The notes under the pieces are model-generated. The model saw only the letters and a program-made list of their open reading frames with translations. It had not been told where the DNA came from and did not search any database. The translations under genes were made by a program, and so were the position numbers. Source: Paraburkholderia phytofirmans PsJN (GTDB lineage: Bacteria; Pseudomonadota; Gammaproteobacteria; Burkholderiales; Burkholderiaceae). Taken from it: a stretch of 64,000 bases of DNA. The stretch spans positions 2,170,001 through 2,234,000 of the forward strand of contig NC_010676.1 in NCBI RefSeq assembly GCF_000020125.1, read 5' to 3'. Shown here piece after piece: positions 18,359 through 27,777 of the stretch. Each line of letters begins with the position of its first letter. Positions within the stretch are counted from its first letter, which is position 1.

Positions 18359-19252
18359 ATGAAACACAGGCTGCTGATGGCCCTCGCGACTTTTGCCGTT
18401 GTTTCGACCAGCGCTTCGGCCCAGGAGACACAGTCGACCCTGGCAAAAATCCGCAGCGGCAATTCGATTTCGATCGGTCATCGCGAAACGTCTGTACCGT
18501 TTTCGTACGTTGATACGAATAACCAGGTGATCGGATTTTCCCAGGACATTTGCAACAGGATCATCGATGCGGTGAAGGCGAAAACCGGCCACCCCGATCT
18601 GCACGTCCGCTTCATACCGGTTACTTCGCAGAACCGCATCCCGCTGGTTCAGAACGGCACCGTCGACCTGGAATGCGGGGTGACGACGAATCTGACCTCC
18701 CGGCAAAATCAGGTCGCGTTTTCCGACACGTTCTTCGTTGCCACGACGCGTCTTCTGACGCGCAAGGACTCAGGCATCAAGGACTTCACTGACTTGGCCG
18801 GCAAGACCGTGGTGACCAACCAGGGAACCACGTCGGAGCGTCTCCTCAGGAAAATGAACGAGGAGAAAAAGATGAACATGCAGATCATCAGCGCTAAGGA
18901 TTACGGCGAAGGCCGTGTCACGCTCGAAACCGGCCGAGCGGTCGCGTACATGATGGACGACGTGCTGCTTGCGGGCGCGCGCTCGCTGACGGCCAAGCCC
19001 GCCGACTGGGTCATTGTGGGAGCGCCTCAGTCGTCCGAAGCGTATGGCTTCATGCTTCGCAAGGATGACCCGGAGTTCAAGAGGCTGGTTGACGATGCAA
19101 TGGTTCGGGTCATGAAAGGCAGTGAGATCAAAACCCTGTACGACAAGTGGTTCCTGAAGCCGGTGCCGCCCAAAGGCATCAACTTCGATTTCCCCATGAG
19201 CGAGGCACTGGAGAAGTTGTACGCAACGCCGAACGACAGGGCGTTTGATTGA
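18359..19252 (+). CDS. gltI: Glutamate/aspartate periplasmic binding protein (GltI family)
   Basis: The 297-residue protein binds acidic amino acids for ABC import. A 21-residue signal peptide ends ASAQ. The mature sequence follows the GltI pattern: TLAKIRSGNSISIGHRETSV, PFSYVD, VIGFSQDICNRI, LVQNGTVDLECGVTTN and DLAGKTVVTNQGTTSER. Length equals the family norm. No gltJKL permease or ATPase genes follow. The ribosome site is weak (GGGG about ten bases before the ATG). The dyad at 18263-18300 is the obvious regulatory candidate. It probably feeds a transporter encoded elsewhere or is a spare paralogue. Confidence 0.9.
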   Translation: MKHRLLMALATFAVVSTSASAQETQSTLAKIRSGNSISIGHRETSVPFSYVDTNNQVIGFSQDICNRIIDAVKAKTGHPDLHVRFIPVTSQNRIPLVQNGTVDLECGVTTNLTSRQNQVAFSDTFFVATTRLLTRKDSGIKDFTDLAGKTVVTNQGTTSERLLRKMNEEKKMNMQIISAKDYGEGRVTLETGRAVAYMMDDVLLAGARSLTAKPADWVIVGAPQSSEAYGFMLRKDDPEFKRLVDDAMVRVMKGSEIKTLYDKWFLKPVPPKGINFDFPMSEALEKLYATPNDRAFD

Positions 19253-19542
19253 GACCGGCGGCGGGCCGATCCCGCCGACGATATCCCGGCTGAGTGTGGC
19301 GAGGGCTCGCGCATCGTGCTTCACGGCCGAACATCCGGCGGGTCCAGGTGCCTGGCGAACTCATGTTCATCAGGAGCTTCTTCGCATTGTGCCGTGATTT
19401 CTCGAGCAAGCTCCGCGCGCTGTTCGTCCGCACGGCATGGATGGTGATCGCGCGCAGCCTGTCAGCCGGCGAAAGGTCCCGTCACTTCAGGCATTCGAAG
19501 TCTGGTACGCTGCGCCCTTTGCCACCGCTTGCATTCGACTCG

Positions 19543-19932
19543 ATGGAAACACCCTTCAATGATCGCGGCGTGTCGGTCACGCGCAACGCACTCTCGTCCG
19601 CCGGCCAGGTCTTTCCGCTGCGCGAGATCGTGGACGTGCGTGTCGTCACCGTGCCGAAAAACAAGGTCTTGCCGGTCACGCTTTCGCTGCTCGGCATCGC
19701 CGGCGTTATTGTCGGCGCGATATGGCGCTCGCCGGTAGGCATCGTGTGCGGCACGATGCTGGCCGTGGTCGGCTGGCTCACCTGGCTGACCCAGGACATC
19801 ACGCATCGTCTGATGGTGCAGACGGCGAACGGCGATCGCGAAGCGCTGATGAGCGTCGATCGCGAGTTCGTCGAACGCGTGGCCGTCGCCGTGAATGAGG
19901 CGAAGGCCACAGCCGCGGCGCCGAAGGTTTGA
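19543..19932 (+). CDS. Small membrane protein, DUF6232-like
   Basis: The 129-residue product begins with a soluble N-terminal part (VSVTRNALSSAGQVFPLREI), followed by two close hydrophobic helices at about residues 47-66 and 69-88 and a charged tail. That layout resembles the DUF6232 family of unknown function. The frame is open further upstream, but those residues are Arg-rich and not family-like, so the ATG at 19543 is preferred although its ribosome site is poor. No role is known. Confidence 0.65.
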   Translation: METPFNDRGVSVTRNALSSAGQVFPLREIVDVRVVTVPKNKVLPVTLSLLGIAGVIVGAIWRSPVGIVCGTMLAVVGWLTWLTQDITHRLMVQTANGDREALMSVDREFVERVAVAVNEAKATAAAPKV

Positions 19933-20107
19933 CAACGCGGTTCGCAACTTTCAGGTGCTAGTTGCCGCGATAGCACGCCACACGCACGGGGCGCGTTAAC
20001 ACCATTTTGATTCGCCGCGCGGCAGCTTTTGCGCGTCCTTGAGACGCGCGTCGCTAGAGTGAATGGGTGTCAACAACGCGCGCTGCCCACCGGGTCGGCG
20101 CAACCCT

Positions 20108-20476
20108 ATGCACACGTCCGCCGCTACGCCCGATCTTCCCCTCACTCGCACTTCGCGCACCTCGCGCACCCAGCGCACGCCACAAGCGCCGCGGCTGCCG
20201 CGCCGCACGCATGTCGTCGTGCCGCTCGTCATTATCGACGTCACCGTGCCCGGCACGTCGTCGGCCAACGGACGGCGCGCGTTGCATGCCGCGCTCGGCG
20301 ACGACCTGCGTCTTTATGTCGTCACCATCGACCAGCAACGCGAGCGCGTGACATTCCGCGTCGAAGTCACCTCGCGCACGCTCGAAGACGTGATCGGCCT
20401 GCTGACCGTCAAACTCGATCGCGCCACGCTCGGCCGCGCGCAATCTACTGTGATCCGGCGTCCGCGCGACTATTGA
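20108..20476 (+). CDS. Conserved-type hypothetical protein with basic disordered N terminus
   Basis: The 122-residue product has an N-terminal Thr/Arg/Ser-rich region (about residues 10-40) and a more ordered C-terminal half with alternating hydrophobic residues (HVVVPLVIIDVTVPG, RLYVVTID, RVTFRVEVTSRTLEDVIGLL) that looks like a small alpha/beta domain. There is no recognisable signal or catalytic motif. No clear ribosome site precedes the chosen ATG. I do not recognise the family. Confidence 0.5.
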   Translation: MHTSAATPDLPLTRTSRTSRTQRTPQAPRLPRRTHVVVPLVIIDVTVPGTSSANGRRALHAALGDDLRLYVVTIDQQRERVTFRVEVTSRTLEDVIGLLTVKLDRATLGRAQSTVIRRPRDY

Positions 20477-20729
20477 TGCAGATCGACACTTGCACGAGCC
20501 GGTTGCCGGCCGCGCCCGTGTCTTTACACATCTTTGCAGATGCACTCGAGCGGCCATGTAGAGTCGCCGCTCCAGTTATCGCGTGTTCCCTCCCGCAGGT
20601 TCGCAAGCGACCCGGTTTTATCGATTACGCGGCGGCCAATCCAGCGCGATTGCCGCTCGCGCTGTCCGCCTCGCCGCTTGCAATGCCTCGCCTTCGTCAG
20701 GGACGCGCCCTTTGCAAAGCGTGTGATCT

Positions 20730-21821
20730 ATGTTCCTGTCGTTCCTCGATGCCGCACGCCGGCATTTGCGCATCAGCCGGCGTCGTTCCAGCGCGGCCAC
20801 GCTTGTCGTGACCGGTGCGCTCGCCGCGCTCAGCGGCTGCGCCGTGACCTTTCCCACGCCCACGCCGCCCGCGCCGGCTGCCTCACTGATCAACGGCGGC
20901 CAGGACGGCCTGCTGATTCCGTTGCAACTGGAGCACGTCGACGCGGGTCATGCGCGCCTCGGCCTGCCGATCCAGCTTGACGGCAAGGCGGTGTATGTCG
21001 CATTGGACACGGGCACGCAGGGCGTGCGCGTGCTGAAGTCGGTGCTGCCGGCTACGAATTATCCGAACGCCGGTCCGGTGAGTTCGCTACCGTTGGCAAA
21101 TGGTGCACAAGTCGCCGGCCCGGCCGTCAAACTGCCGATGAGTCTCGCGGGCACAAAGCCGGCGCAGGTCGACGCGCAAGCCGTCGAATTGGTGAACTGC
21201 CAACCCAACGCCCGGCGCTGCGTAGGCATGGACGGCTACACCGGCGAATTCGGCTGGGCCTTCTCGGGTCTGCTCGGCATCGGCGCGGCGCAACCGGACG
21301 ACACCTGCTGCACGCAACCGCTGCGTGCGTTGCCCGGCAATATCGGCCAGCGCTATCTGGTGCACGCGAACTTTGCGAAACCTTACTTCGTGCTGAGTCC
21401 GTCGAGCGCGCTTACGAAGGACTACACGATGGCGCCGATGACCGTCTTGCAAGACGGCACGGCTCAGTGGCCGAGAGGTTGCGTCAACGTCGGCGACAAG
21501 ATGACTTTTTGCGCGCCGCTGGTGTTCGCCACGGCCAGCACCGACATGATTCGCATTGAAATGGACAAGGCGCCGAACTGGACCGGCGACGACGAAGTCG
21601 GCAAGGTGCTCAATCAAGGCAACTACAACGCGGCGCTCGGCACCGGCAAATGGGTGCATCGCTATGAAGGCGCGCAAGTGACGATCGTCAAGGCGAAGCC
21701 GGGCGCAGACCGCATCGTGATCGGCCTGATGGGCATGCAGAATATCGACGTGCTGTTCGACTTCCCGCACGGCCAGCTTGGCCTGCGCGCCGCGAACGAG
21801 GTCGAGAAGTTCGCGCAATAA
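20730..21821 (+). CDS. Lipoprotein with aspartic-protease-like (DTG) fold
   Basis: The 363-residue protein has an Arg-rich start, a hydrophobic core and the lipobox LSGC with Cys at residue 37. After a Pro/Ala linker, VYVALDTGTQGVRVL (DTG at 93-95) matches the active-site loop of retropepsin/pepsin-type proteases, and the end, IDVLFDFPHGQLGLRAA, resembles the closing strand of pepsin-like proteins. Between them are several Cys (NCQPNARRC, DDTCC) that could form disulfides. A second canonical catalytic DTG was not seen, so it could be a dimeric or inactive relative. It is expected on a membrane surface facing the periplasm or outside. The gene is monocistronic, ending in a strong terminator. 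Confidence 0.7.
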   Translation: MFLSFLDAARRHLRISRRRSSAATLVVTGALAALSGCAVTFPTPTPPAPAASLINGGQDGLLIPLQLEHVDAGHARLGLPIQLDGKAVYVALDTGTQGVRVLKSVLPATNYPNAGPVSSLPLANGAQVAGPAVKLPMSLAGTKPAQVDAQAVELVNCQPNARRCVGMDGYTGEFGWAFSGLLGIGAAQPDDTCCTQPLRALPGNIGQRYLVHANFAKPYFVLSPSSALTKDYTMAPMTVLQDGTAQWPRGCVNVGDKMTFCAPLVFATASTDMIRIEMDKAPNWTGDDEVGKVLNQGNYNAALGTGKWVHRYEGAQVTIVKAKPGADRIVIGLMGMQNIDVLFDFPHGQLGLRAANEVEKFAQ

Positions 21822-21843
21822 CCGTTGCGGCATCAGTCAATGA

Positions 21844-21880
21844 AAAGGCCGTGCGATTCACCAGCCATCGCACGGCCTTT
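21844..21880. terminator. Bidirectional terminator between the lipoprotein gene and glgP
   Basis: A perfect 14-bp stem (21844-21857 with 21867-21880) with a 9-base loop lies between two convergent genes. On the minus strand it is followed by TTTTCATT, so it best serves the glycogen phosphorylase gene; on the plus strand only TTT lies in the stem base. Confidence 0.88.
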
Positions 21881-21924
21881 GCACGTCTACTTCTACGTGA
21901 AGCTGAAACGGAGCAACCGTTCCG

Positions 21925-24378
21925 CTATTCGATATTCAGCGGATTCACATGCCAGATGTTGCGTGCATATTCGCCGATCGTGCGATCCGACGAAAACTGC
22001 CCCATGCCCGCCACATTCTCGATCGCGCTTTCCGTCCATGCACGCTTGTCGACGAAGCGCGCGTCCACTTCGTCTTGCGCCTTGGCGAACGCGGCGAAAT
22101 CGGCGAGCACCATGTAGTGATCGCCCCAGTCGACCAGCGTGTGGAAAATATCCGAGAAGCGCAGCGGATCGTCCGGCGAGAAGAAGCCCGTGCGAATCTG
22201 GTCGAGCGCCGTGCGCAGTTCCGCATTCTCTTCGTAGATTTGCCGCGGCCGGTAGCCGGTGGCGCGCAGGTTGTCCACTTCGTCGGCGGTATGGCCGAAG
22301 ATGAAGATGTTCTCGCGGCCCACCGCGTCGCAGATTTCGATATTCGCGCCGTCCATCGTGCCGATCGTCAACGCGCCGTTGAGCGCGAGTTTCATGTTGC
22401 CGGTGCCCGATGCTTCCGTGCCGGCCATCGAAATCTGCTCCGACAGATCCGCGGCCGGAATGATCAACTCCGCCACGCTCACGCCGTAGTTCGGCACGAA
22501 CACCACTTTCAGACGGTCGCCCACCAGCGGATCGTGATTGACCTTCTCGCTCACGTCGCCGATCAGTTTGATGATGGTCTTCGCCATCCGATACGCGGAC
22601 GCGGCCTTGCCGGCGAACATCACCACGCGCGGCACCCAGTCGCGTTCGGGATTTGCGCGAATCTGGTTGTAGCGCACGATCACATGCAGCACGTTGAGCA
22701 GTTGCCGCTTGTATTCGTGAATGCGCTTGACCTGCAGATCGAACAGCGCGTCCGGATCGAAATGCAGTTTGGTGTGATGCGCGAGACGGTGCACGAGCCG
22801 CAGTTTGTTCTGCCGCTTTGCTTCACGGAAGGCCTCGATAAAGCCGCTGTCCGTGCGCAGGTTGCGCAGCTGTTCCAGTTCGAACAGATTGCTGCGCCAA
22901 TGTTTGCCAATCTGCTGATCGATCAGCGAGGACAGCGACGGGCTTGCCTGCGCGAGCCAGCGGCGCGGGGTAATGCCATTGGTGACATTGGTGAAGCGGT
23001 CCGGAAAGACGCGCGCGAAGTCCGCGAAGATATCGCGTGTCATCAACTGCGAGTGCAGCTTCGACACGCCGTTCACCTTGTGGCTCGCAACGATCGCCAG
23101 ATACGCCATCCGCACGCGCCGCTGCCCGTATTCGTCGACGAGCGAAATGCGGCGGATCATCTCGGCGTCGTGCCCTGATTGCTCGCTCACGTGCTTGAGA
23201 AACTGCGCATTGATCTCGAAGATGATCTCGAGATGGCGCGGCAACAGCCGCGCAAGCAACTCGACGTCCCACGTTTCGAGCGCCTCGGGCATCAGCGTGT
23301 GGTTCGTGTACGAGAAGATCTGCGTCACATGCTTCCACGCCTTGTCCCACTGCAGATGGTGGACGTCCACCAGCAAACGCATCAGTTCGGGAATCGCCAG
23401 CACGGGGTGCGTATCGTTCAGATGCACCGCCACTTTTTCGGAGAAGCGCCCGAACGTGCTGTGCGTGCGCTGATAGCGGCGAATCAGATCCTGCATGGTC
23501 GCCGAGACGAAAAAGTACTCCTGGCGCAAGCGCAGTTCGCGGCCGGCCGGCGTCGAGTCGTCCGGATACAGCAGACGTGAGACGTTCTCCGACATGTTCT
23601 TGGTGTCGACCGCATTGCGGTAGTCACCACGATTGAACGCGCCGAGGTCGAGCTCCTCGGCGGCACGCGCCGACCATAGGCGCAGCGTGTTGGTCGCGTC
23701 GGTCGCGTAACCCGGAATGACGGTGTCGTACGCGGTGGCGTTCACGTGCTGAGTGTCGATCCATTCCACATGTTCGCCGCGCTGCACCGTGCGGCCGCCG
23801 AAGTGAACCATGTAAGTGACTTCGGGCCGCGGAAACTCCCATGGATTGCCCGCGCGCAGCCAGTAGTCCGGCGCTTCGACCTGCTCGCCATTGACGATCT
23901 GCTGACGGAACATGCCGTATTCATAGCGGATGCCGTAGCCGAAGCCCGGAATGCCGAGCGTCGCCATCGAATCGAGAAAGCAGGCCGCGAGCCGGCCGAG
24001 GCCGCCGTTGCCGAGCGCGGCGTCCGGCTCGATATCGGTCAGCGCATCCATATCCACGCCCAGGCTCGCCAGCGCTTCCTTCATCTGATCGTGGATGCCC
24101 AGCGCGAGCAAGGCGTTCGTAAAGGTCCGGCCGATCAGGAACTCCATCGACAGGTAGTAGACGCGTTTCACGTCCTGTTCGTATTGCAGGCGCGTGGTCT
24201 TCATCCAGCGCGCGACCAGCCGGTCGCGCACGGCGAGCGCCGCGGCGTGCAGCCAGTCATGCGGATGCGCGGTGACGGCGTCCTTGCCGACACCGTACAT
24301 CATGCGATTGGAAATTGAGCGCCGTAGCGCGTCGACGGTACTGTTGAGCTGGTCGAATTCCAGATCGACGGCTGTCAT
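21925..24378 (-). CDS. glgP: Glycogen/alpha-glucan phosphorylase
   Basis: The 817-residue enzyme releases glucose-1-phosphate from alpha-1,4-glucans with pyridoxal phosphate. The PLP-lysine site is in EASGTGNMKLALNGALTIGT, and AACFLDSMATLGIPGFGYGI near the N terminus and NDTHPVLAIPELMRLL are strongly conserved. Length equals bacterial GlgP/MalP. The ATG at 24376-24378 has GGAGG five bases upstream; an upstream in-frame ATG is rejected. Other glycogen genes are not adjacent, so it is transcribed alone. It supplies carbon from storage polymer. Confidence 0.96.
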   Translation of the reverse strand: MTAVDLEFDQLNSTVDALRRSISNRMMYGVGKDAVTAHPHDWLHAAALAVRDRLVARWMKTTRLQYEQDVKRVYYLSMEFLIGRTFTNALLALGIHDQMKEALASLGVDMDALTDIEPDAALGNGGLGRLAACFLDSMATLGIPGFGYGIRYEYGMFRQQIVNGEQVEAPDYWLRAGNPWEFPRPEVTYMVHFGGRTVQRGEHVEWIDTQHVNATAYDTVIPGYATDATNTLRLWSARAAEELDLGAFNRGDYRNAVDTKNMSENVSRLLYPDDSTPAGRELRLRQEYFFVSATMQDLIRRYQRTHSTFGRFSEKVAVHLNDTHPVLAIPELMRLLVDVHHLQWDKAWKHVTQIFSYTNHTLMPEALETWDVELLARLLPRHLEIIFEINAQFLKHVSEQSGHDAEMIRRISLVDEYGQRRVRMAYLAIVASHKVNGVSKLHSQLMTRDIFADFARVFPDRFTNVTNGITPRRWLAQASPSLSSLIDQQIGKHWRSNLFELEQLRNLRTDSGFIEAFREAKRQNKLRLVHRLAHHTKLHFDPDALFDLQVKRIHEYKRQLLNVLHVIVRYNQIRANPERDWVPRVVMFAGKAASAYRMAKTIIKLIGDVSEKVNHDPLVGDRLKVVFVPNYGVSVAELIIPAADLSEQISMAGTEASGTGNMKLALNGALTIGTMDGANIEICDAVGRENIFIFGHTADEVDNLRATGYRPRQIYEENAELRTALDQIRTGFFSPDDPLRFSDIFHTLVDWGDHYMVLADFAAFAKAQDEVDARFVDKRAWTESAIENVAGMGQFSSDRTIGEYARNIWHVNPLNIE

Positions 24379-25126
24379 CGAAGCCTCCGGGAAAAAAGAC
24401 GCGACATACGCGGACCGCACAGATGACGGGCGGGAGGCGCGAGCCGGTCAGGCGGGTTAAGAAACAGAGTAGGACATTTTAAGGCCACCGGACATCGGCG
24501 GGCGCGAACGCCTGGTTACGCACATGCCATGCCCGCCGACATCAGCAGGGGCGGCGTTTTTTCGCACGTTTTCGCCCACGCGAGGTGCAAGCCATGTGTG
24601 CGCGGCACTGCGCGCGTGCATCGGCTGCGCAAAACAGGCAAACGATTGCGAAATACCCAATGCCCGCTGGATGGAAGGCAACGCCATTATTTTTTCGCCG
24701 CGTGACGCGCGGATGAATGAGCGGGTGGCTTGATGCGTGGTCAAATCAGAGGGCCTCGTCTGCCAAGCGGTTATGCCGGAATGGCGTGTGACAACACGAG
24801 CGCGGGTCAGTTCGCGGAGCGCGGGCGGGCTTGACCGTTAGTTGCATTATAGACAGCTTAGTTGGCGCCCTTCCCCGCCCGGGTCCCAGCACGTTTTCCG
24901 CGTCTCTGTAACAATCGCTACATTCGCCGCGCAGCCGCCCGAAATGCTTCGAACGCTGGATTCAGGCCATGCGCGTCTCACGTCCCGCAACTTCTGCCAC
25001 TCGCGCGCCGCGTGCCTCGACTCGCCCGGCTGCGCGCGGGCATGCTCAACCCGACGAGCCACCGCCTTGTCCGACAAACCCAGCGCCGCCCACCCCGCCG
25101 CCCACCCTTTTCCCGCGGACGTCCCA
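24379..25126. other. Intergenic region of about 750 bp between glgP and the MFS gene
   Basis: No convincing gene was seen. The MFS frame remains open back to 24842, but the extra 95 residues are Pro/Arg/Ala-rich without family likeness. The segment nearest glgP should hold its promoter. A longer N-terminal extension of the MFS protein cannot be excluded. Confidence 0.4.
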
Positions 25127-26494
25127 ATGTCCGCCGCCAACCGCCGCGCGATGGCCGCGATCATGCTCGCCGTCGCGCTCGCCACGCTCGACACCGCCAT
25201 CGCCAATACCGCGCTGCCCGCCATCGCCGCCGACCTGCATGCGGCGCCGGCGGCATCGGTGTGGATCATCAATGCGTATCAGCTCGCGATGGTCGCGACG
25301 CTACTGCCGCTCGCCGCGCTCGGCGATATCGTTGGGCATCGGCGGATCTATATCGGCGGGATTGCGCTCTTCACGCTGGCGTCGCTGGCGTGCTCGCTGG
25401 CCTCGACGCTGCCGCTGCTGGCCGCCGCGCGCGTGCTGCAAGGCCTCGGCGCGAGCGCGATCATGAGCGTGAATACCGCGCTGATCCGCTATCTGTATCC
25501 GCCGCACCGGCTCGGACGCGGCCTCGGCACCAACGCGCTGATAGTCGGTGTGTCGTTCGCGGTCGGACCGACGGTGGCGTCGCTGATTCTGTCGGTGGCC
25601 GCGTGGCCGTGGCTGTTCGCGGTCAATGTGCCGCTCGGTCTGCTGGCCTTGGGCTTCGCCTGGCCGGCGTTGCCGTACACCGAACGCGGCAAGCACAACT
25701 TCGATCCGGTCGCGGCGCTCCTGAACGTCATCACCTTCGCCGCGTTGATCTTCGCACTCGGCGAGGCGGCCCAGCGCGCGTCGACACAACTGGTACTGAG
25801 CGCGGCGGCGATTGCGCTGGTCTTCGGTTTCCTGTTGATTCGGCGCGAAGCGGGCCATCCTGCGCCGATGCTGCCCGTCGATCTGTTCAAGCGGCCGGTG
25901 TTCGCGTTGTCGGCGGTCACGGTCGTGTGCTCGTTCGCCGCGCAAGGGCTGGCGTTCGTCTCGCTGCCGTTCTACTTCGAGGATGTACTGCATCGCAGCC
26001 AGGTCGAGACCGGCTTTCTGATGACGCCGTGGCCCGTGGTGGTCGCGCTGGCCGCGCCGCTGGCGGGCAGCTTGTCCGACCGCTATCCGCCCGGACTGCT
26101 TGGCGCGATCGGTCTCGCGGTGATGTCGGCGGGAATGGCTTCGCTGGCGCTCCTGCCGGTGCATCCGCACGTGGTCGACATCGGCATTCGCATGGCGGTT
26201 TGCGGCGCGGGCTTCGGGTTTTTCCAGTCGCCGAATCTGAAGGCGTTGATGGCAAGCGCGCCGCCGGAGCGCAGCGGTGGCGCAAGCGGCATCGTCGCGA
26301 CTGCGCGACTGCTTGGGCAAACCACCGGCGCGGCGCTGGTCGCACTGAGTTTCGGGATTGCGGGCCGGCATGGGCCGACGCTGGCGCTGAGCACCGGCGC
26401 CTTCTTTGCGGGCGCGGCGAGCCTCGCGAGCGGGCTCAGGTTGCTGGCGCCGTCGCATCGGTCAGGCGTGCATGCGAAGGCATCGGTGAAATGA
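25127..26494 (+). CDS. MFS drug-exporter-type transporter (DHA2/EmrB-like)
   Basis: The 455-residue protein has many hydrophobic segments and MFS motifs: an aspartate in the first helix (ALATLDTAIANTALPAIA, motif D1), LGDIVGHRRIYIGG (motif A between helices 2 and 3), and a later AGSLSDRYPPGLLG. The LDTAIANTALP stretch is typical of the 14-helix EmrB/QacA drug:proton antiporters. No clear ribosome site precedes the chosen ATG, and upstream starts are possible. Substrate is unknown and no regulator is adjacent. Confidence 0.85.
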   Translation: MSAANRRAMAAIMLAVALATLDTAIANTALPAIAADLHAAPAASVWIINAYQLAMVATLLPLAALGDIVGHRRIYIGGIALFTLASLACSLASTLPLLAAARVLQGLGASAIMSVNTALIRYLYPPHRLGRGLGTNALIVGVSFAVGPTVASLILSVAAWPWLFAVNVPLGLLALGFAWPALPYTERGKHNFDPVAALLNVITFAALIFALGEAAQRASTQLVLSAAAIALVFGFLLIRREAGHPAPMLPVDLFKRPVFALSAVTVVCSFAAQGLAFVSLPFYFEDVLHRSQVETGFLMTPWPVVVALAAPLAGSLSDRYPPGLLGAIGLAVMSAGMASLALLPVHPHVVDIGIRMAVCGAGFGFFQSPNLKALMASAPPERSGGASGIVATARLLGQTTGAALVALSFGIAGRHGPTLALSTGAFFAGAASLASGLRLLAPSHRSGVHAKASVK

Positions 26495-26532
26495 AAAAAG
26501 CGGGCGCGCTGGGGTGACAGTGCGTCCGCTTT
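26494..26532 (-). terminator. Intrinsic terminator serving ltaE (minus strand)
   Basis: A stem of 26497-26507 with 26522-26532 (one G-T pair) is followed on the minus strand by TTTTTTCATTT. It overlaps the stop codon of the convergent MFS gene and lies about 90 bp after ltaE. Confidence 0.75.
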
Positions 26533-26621
26533 GGTTTGCTGCCAGGTTGCCGATTTTTGCTGGTGCCTTGCTTTGCGGCGTTGGTCGCAGCCGCTTGGCG
26601 TTGTGCGTTCGGCGTTCCGCT

Positions 26622-27629
26622 TTACCGCGCCGCGAAATACCCCTTCACTGTTGCGATAAACGTGTCGATATCCCCACGCGACACGTCCTTATGCGTCACG
26701 AATCGCGACGCGTACAGCATCTGCGTGAGAATGCCGCGCTCCTTGAGCCATGCTTCGAGCGGCGCGCAATGTTGCTGCGGAAACTGCGCGAACACCATGT
26801 TGGTAGCGACCGACTGCACCTTGACCTGATCGATAGCTTCCAGACCCGCCGCCAGATGCGCGGCGTGCGCGTGGTCGTCGGCGAGGCGCTCGACGTTGTG
26901 ATCCAGCGCATACAGGCAAGCCGCCGCCAGCACGCCGGCCTGGCGCATGCCGCCGCCCAGCACCTTGCGCCAGCGGTGCGCCACGTCGATGAGCGCCCGG
27001 CTGCCGACCAGCACCGAACCGACCGGCGCGCCCAGTCCCTTCGAAAAACAGACCGAGACCGAATCGAACGGCTCGCACAATGCCGCAACCGGCTTGCCGG
27101 ATGCCACTGCAGCGTTATAAACCCGTGCGCCGTCGAGGTGAGCCGACAGGCCGTGCTGACGCGCAAGCTGCACCGCCTCGGCGACATACCCCGCCGGCAG
27201 CACCTTGCCGCCGATGGTGTTTTCCAGCGCCAGCAGCCGCGTGCGCGCGAAATGGTTGTCGATGGGCTTGATCGCCGCGGCGATCTTCTCCAGCGGGATC
27301 GAGCCGTCCGCGGCATTTTCGAGCGGCTGCGGCTGGATGCTGCCTAGCACCGCCGCGCCACCGCCTTCATATTTATACGTGTGCGCCAACTGGCCGACGA
27401 TGTATTCGTCGCCGCGCGCGCAATGGGCCATCAACGCCGCCAGATTGCTTTGCGTGCCGCTCGGGAAGAACAGGCCTGCTTCCTTGCCGGTGCGTTCGGC
27501 CAAGGTGGCCTGCAGACGCAACACGGTGGGGTCGTCGCCCCAGACGTCGTCGCCGACTTGGGCGGCCGACATGGCCGCGAGCATCGCCGGAGTCGGACGG
27601 GTTACGGTATCGCTGCGCAAATCGATCAT
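26622..27629 (-). CDS. ltaE: Low-specificity L-threonine aldolase
   Basis: The 335-residue PLP enzyme cleaves L-threonine or allo-threonine to glycine and acetaldehyde. MIDLRSDTVTRPTPAM at the N terminus is diagnostic, as is HLDGARVYNAA, and the PLP-lysine is K197 in VCFSKGLGAPVGS. Length matches the family. It is transcribed alone, convergent with the MFS gene. Confidence 0.95.
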   Translation of the reverse strand: MIDLRSDTVTRPTPAMLAAMSAAQVGDDVWGDDPTVLRLQATLAERTGKEAGLFFPSGTQSNLAALMAHCARGDEYIVGQLAHTYKYEGGGAAVLGSIQPQPLENAADGSIPLEKIAAAIKPIDNHFARTRLLALENTIGGKVLPAGYVAEAVQLARQHGLSAHLDGARVYNAAVASGKPVAALCEPFDSVSVCFSKGLGAPVGSVLVGSRALIDVAHRWRKVLGGGMRQAGVLAAACLYALDHNVERLADDHAHAAHLAAGLEAIDQVKVQSVATNMVFAQFPQQHCAPLEAWLKERGILTQMLYASRFVTHKDVSRGDIDTFIATVKGYFAAR

Positions 27630-27777
27630 TGTGTGTCCCTGTGCGTCTGTGAATGACAGCCTATGCCAGCCGGTCGACGCACCGCACCGCCGGTATCGAC
27701 GGGCGGCAACGGCGCCGGCATTTTAGCCACACAGTATATTCAATTAACGGGGCGCTGAAATCGCGATCAAAAGAAGC

